From NCBI RefSeq assembly GCF_044359855.1, contig NZ_CP132291.1, positions 2,046,001 through 2,110,000 on the forward strand: 64,000 bases of DNA, read 5' to 3'. Numbering within the stretch: position 1 is the stretch's first letter; every line of letters begins with the position of its first letter. A program made the translations under genes and the position numbers. Below the pieces are notes generated by a model. It was not told where the DNA came from. It did not search any database and saw nothing but the letters and a program-made list of their open reading frames with translations. Shown here one piece after another: positions 62,209-64,000 of the stretch. The stretch comes from Rummeliibacillus pycnus_A. Lineage in GTDB: Bacteria; Bacillota; Bacilli; Bacillales_A; Planococcaceae.

Positions 62209-63357
62209 TTGAATGTTCAAAGTCTTTTAAAAGGACATAACTTTTTGTTTTTTGGTTTATTAGCTCTTTTCATTCCATTCTTACCTTTATTTTTAAAAGG
62301 ACAAGGATTGTCTACAAGTGAAGTTGGTCTGATTATTGGAGCAGGTGGTTTTGTCACAATTATTGCGCAACCTTTATGGGGAATGATTAGTGATAAAACG
62401 AAAACATTGCGAAAGGTTATGCTCTTATTAATCTTCATGACTGCTATTTGTGGTTTTCTATTATTTAATATGAGTAGCTTTTGGGGGCTAGTCGCTGCTG
62501 CTATGCTCGTTTACTTTTTCTTAATGCCGTTAGATCCTTTAACAGAAAGTTTGAACTATACAATGACCGAAGCTGCAGGTACTAGTTATGGATCTGTACG
62601 TACATATGGTGCACTTGGCTATGCTGTTTTATCATTAATCGTTGGCTATGTTATGAAATGGTTTGGTATGAATAGCATTTCTATTCTTTTCGTTCTCCTT
62701 GGTGTCATATGTTTTATCATTATGTGGAAGCTTCCTGATGCACCTACCTCATCTACACCTGTCACAATTGATGGTTTGAAGAAAGTTTTAACGAATAAAG
62801 AAATGATATTATTTTTAATATTAATCTTTATTAGCTCAATTCCTGCACGTATGAATGATACTTTTTTAGGTATACATATGGATACATTAGGTGGCGATAC
62901 TTCACTTGTTGGAATTTCATTTTTCATCTCTGCGGCTAGTGAGATTGTCGTATTTGCACTTAGCTATTGGTGGTTACGTAAGGGAAAAGAATTGCTTATT
63001 ATAACATTTGCGATTTTCTGTTATGCATTGCGATTCTTCTTATCCGGATTAGTGGATAGTCCAATTTTACTTGCTACGATTCAATCGCTTCAAATGTTAA
63101 CATTCCCAATCTATTACACAGCGGCAATTCAATATTTATATCAAATTGTCCCTCGCGAATGGCGTGCAACGGGACAAACAGTATTAGCATTATTGTTCTT
63201 TGGAATCTCAGGCATTATTTCTTCATCTGTTGGTGGATTTCTTTATAATGCTTATGGTGGTCATATTTTCTATTACACCATTGCGGGAATTTCATTTATA
63301 GCAGGGGTCTTTGGAGTGGGATTATTACTTCGAAATAAGAAAAGTATTTCTGAATAG
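62209..63357 (+). CDS. MFS transporter
   Basis: A 382-residue major facilitator protein with about 12 membrane helices, of the MFS_1-like/nucleoside-permease type. Visible are the loop motif WGMISDKTKTLRKVM between helices 2 and 3 and the middle SYGSVRTYGALGYAVLSLIVGY. It starts at TTG with AAAGGA ten bases before. Substrate unknown. Confidence 0.88.
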   Translation: MNVQSLLKGHNFLFFGLLALFIPFLPLFLKGQGLSTSEVGLIIGAGGFVTIIAQPLWGMISDKTKTLRKVMLLLIFMTAICGFLLFNMSSFWGLVAAAMLVYFFLMPLDPLTESLNYTMTEAAGTSYGSVRTYGALGYAVLSLIVGYVMKWFGMNSISILFVLLGVICFIIMWKLPDAPTSSTPVTIDGLKKVLTNKEMILFLILIFISSIPARMNDTFLGIHMDTLGGDTSLVGISFFISAASEIVVFALSYWWLRKGKELLIITFAIFCYALRFFLSGLVDSPILLATIQSLQMLTFPIYYTAAIQYLYQIVPREWRATGQTVLALLFFGISGIISSSVGGFLYNAYGGHIFYYTIAGISFIAGVFGVGLLLRNKKSISE

Positions 63358-63538
63358 CTAGGTATACTAAATTTGATTGTTTGAAGTTATTGTTTCATCA
63401 TGCCTTTCACAAAGCTAAACTCTTTAGATAACTTTATTTCGCAAAACAAGCTTAATGTCAAAAAGACCAATTTTAGATAAATCCGCGAGTATATTGGATA
63501 AAAAACGAAACTTACTTGTCAAAGTAAGCAATAAATAA

Positions 63539-63592
63539 GGGTCTGTTTGAAAAATCGGTAAACGACTTTTCAAAACAGGCCCGCTTTTTTAT
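63539..63592 (+). terminator. Terminator downstream of the MFS gene
   Basis: GGGTCTGTTTGAAAA (63539-63553) pairs with the TTTTCAAAACAGGCCC arm (63567-63582), followed by TTTTTT. Confidence 0.82.
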
Positions 63593-63687
63593 ATTTGATA
63601 AGAAGACATAAATAGCATTATTCGTTGAATACAATTCCCGAATCCGCGAGTATTTTCCACAAAAAGCGAGTAAAAAGGTTAAAAAAT

Positions 63688-63713
63688 AGAGCCAACAAAA
63701 AATTGTTGGCTCT
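63688..63713 (-). terminator. Terminator after gatB
   Basis: Perfect 11-base stem AGAGCCAACAA/TTGTTGGCTCT with A-rich plus-strand flank (T-rich on the minus strand), 20 bases beyond the gatB stop. Confidence 0.88.
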
Positions 63714-63733
63714 AACTCTAAATAGCTGTTGAT

Positions 63734-64000
63734 TAGCGTTTTTGGATTTCTTCTAATAAAAGTTTGTTAATCATTTGTGGGTTAGCTTGTCCACGAGAAG
63801 CCTTCATAATTTGACCTACTAAGAAGCCAATTGCACGGTCTTTACCGTTTTTGAAGTCTTCGATTGATTGAGCGTTGTTATCAAGAACTTCTGTAACCAT
63901 TTTAAGAAGTGCGCCTTCATCAGAGATTTGAACAAGGCCTTTTTCTTTAACGATTTTCTCAGCGTCGCCGCCATTTGTAACAAGTTCTTTGAATACTTTT
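63734..64000 (-). CDS. gatB: Aspartyl/glutamyl-tRNA amidotransferase subunit B, C-terminal part
   Basis: The last 88 codons of GatB are present and the gene runs off the right edge. The C-terminal YqeY-like tail domain is seen: GGDAEKIVKEKGLVQISD, KDRAIGFLVGQIMKASRGQANP and INKLLLEEIQKR. GatCAB converts Glu-tRNA(Gln) and Asp-tRNA(Asn) to the amidated forms. Confidence 0.93.

Overview
The window reads as a low-GC, endospore-forming member of the Bacillales. Gene content and operon style point to the Lysinibacillus/Solibacillus/Ureibacillus group of Planococcaceae. This rests on the sporulation genes prkA, yhbH and spoVR, a LytH-like spore peptidase, a Bacillus-type short cytochrome bd, a ycs/kip 5-oxoprolinase locus, strong AGGAGG ribosome binding sites and frequent GTG/TTG starts. 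No rRNA, tRNA, CRISPR array, prophage or intact insertion sequence was seen. The species call is an inference.

Layout. 1-5.6 kb: phenylacetate catabolism (paaK, a flavin ferredoxin reductase, a ferredoxin, paaA, paaB, truncated paaC, with a divergent PaaI-type thioesterase). 5.7-8.7 kb: a large secreted subtilase. 9-13.8 kb: spoVR, yhbH and prkA; prkA appears to start at an ATA codon. 14-15.7 kb: LytH-like M23 peptidase and a small-ORF transcription unit. 15.7-21.4 kb: inorganic-carbon / membrane-potential locus (dabB-dabA-mpsC plus a beta-carbonic-anhydrase-like protein that has lost its zinc ligands). 22.3-24.5 kb: ECF sigma factor, its DUF4179 anti-sigma partner, a consensus Fur box and a DUF1540 mini-protein. 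24.7-28.9 kb: old-yellow-enzyme, DUF1697, HAD phosphatase and Orn/Lys/Arg decarboxylase genes.

29.1-30.7 kb: a radical SAM/SPASM peptide maturase followed by a 28-residue cysteine-free ORF and a strong terminator. This is a candidate minimal RiPP-like system and the most novel-looking item. 31.2-32.6 kb: lysine-riboswitch-controlled dapA. 32.7-38.4 kb: chemoreceptor and pstS-pstC-pstA with PhoP-type boxes; no pstB follows, and a composite repeat lies in its place. 38.4-49.1 kb: housekeeping and small unknowns (cupin, LLM oxidoreductase, YehS, Nudix, an enterobacterial-type TatD, DUF1284, PepSY membrane protein, GNAT, ThpR, zinc ribbon, AlsT). 49.6-55.3 kb: ycsI-ycsG-pxpA divergent from pxpB-pxpC, plus the IclR regulator kipR. 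55.5-64 kb: RlmCD-type rRNA methyltransferase, cytochrome bd operon with two micro-proteins, a frameshifted AhpD-like pseudogene, dagK, thioredoxin-like protein, MFS transporter and the end of gatB.

At least three related families of GC-richer, palindromic, non-coding repeats occur near 16.5, 22.0, 29.0, 34.7 and 46.1 kb. One copy is nested in another. They lie between operons and may have shaped gene order, for example at the missing pstB.
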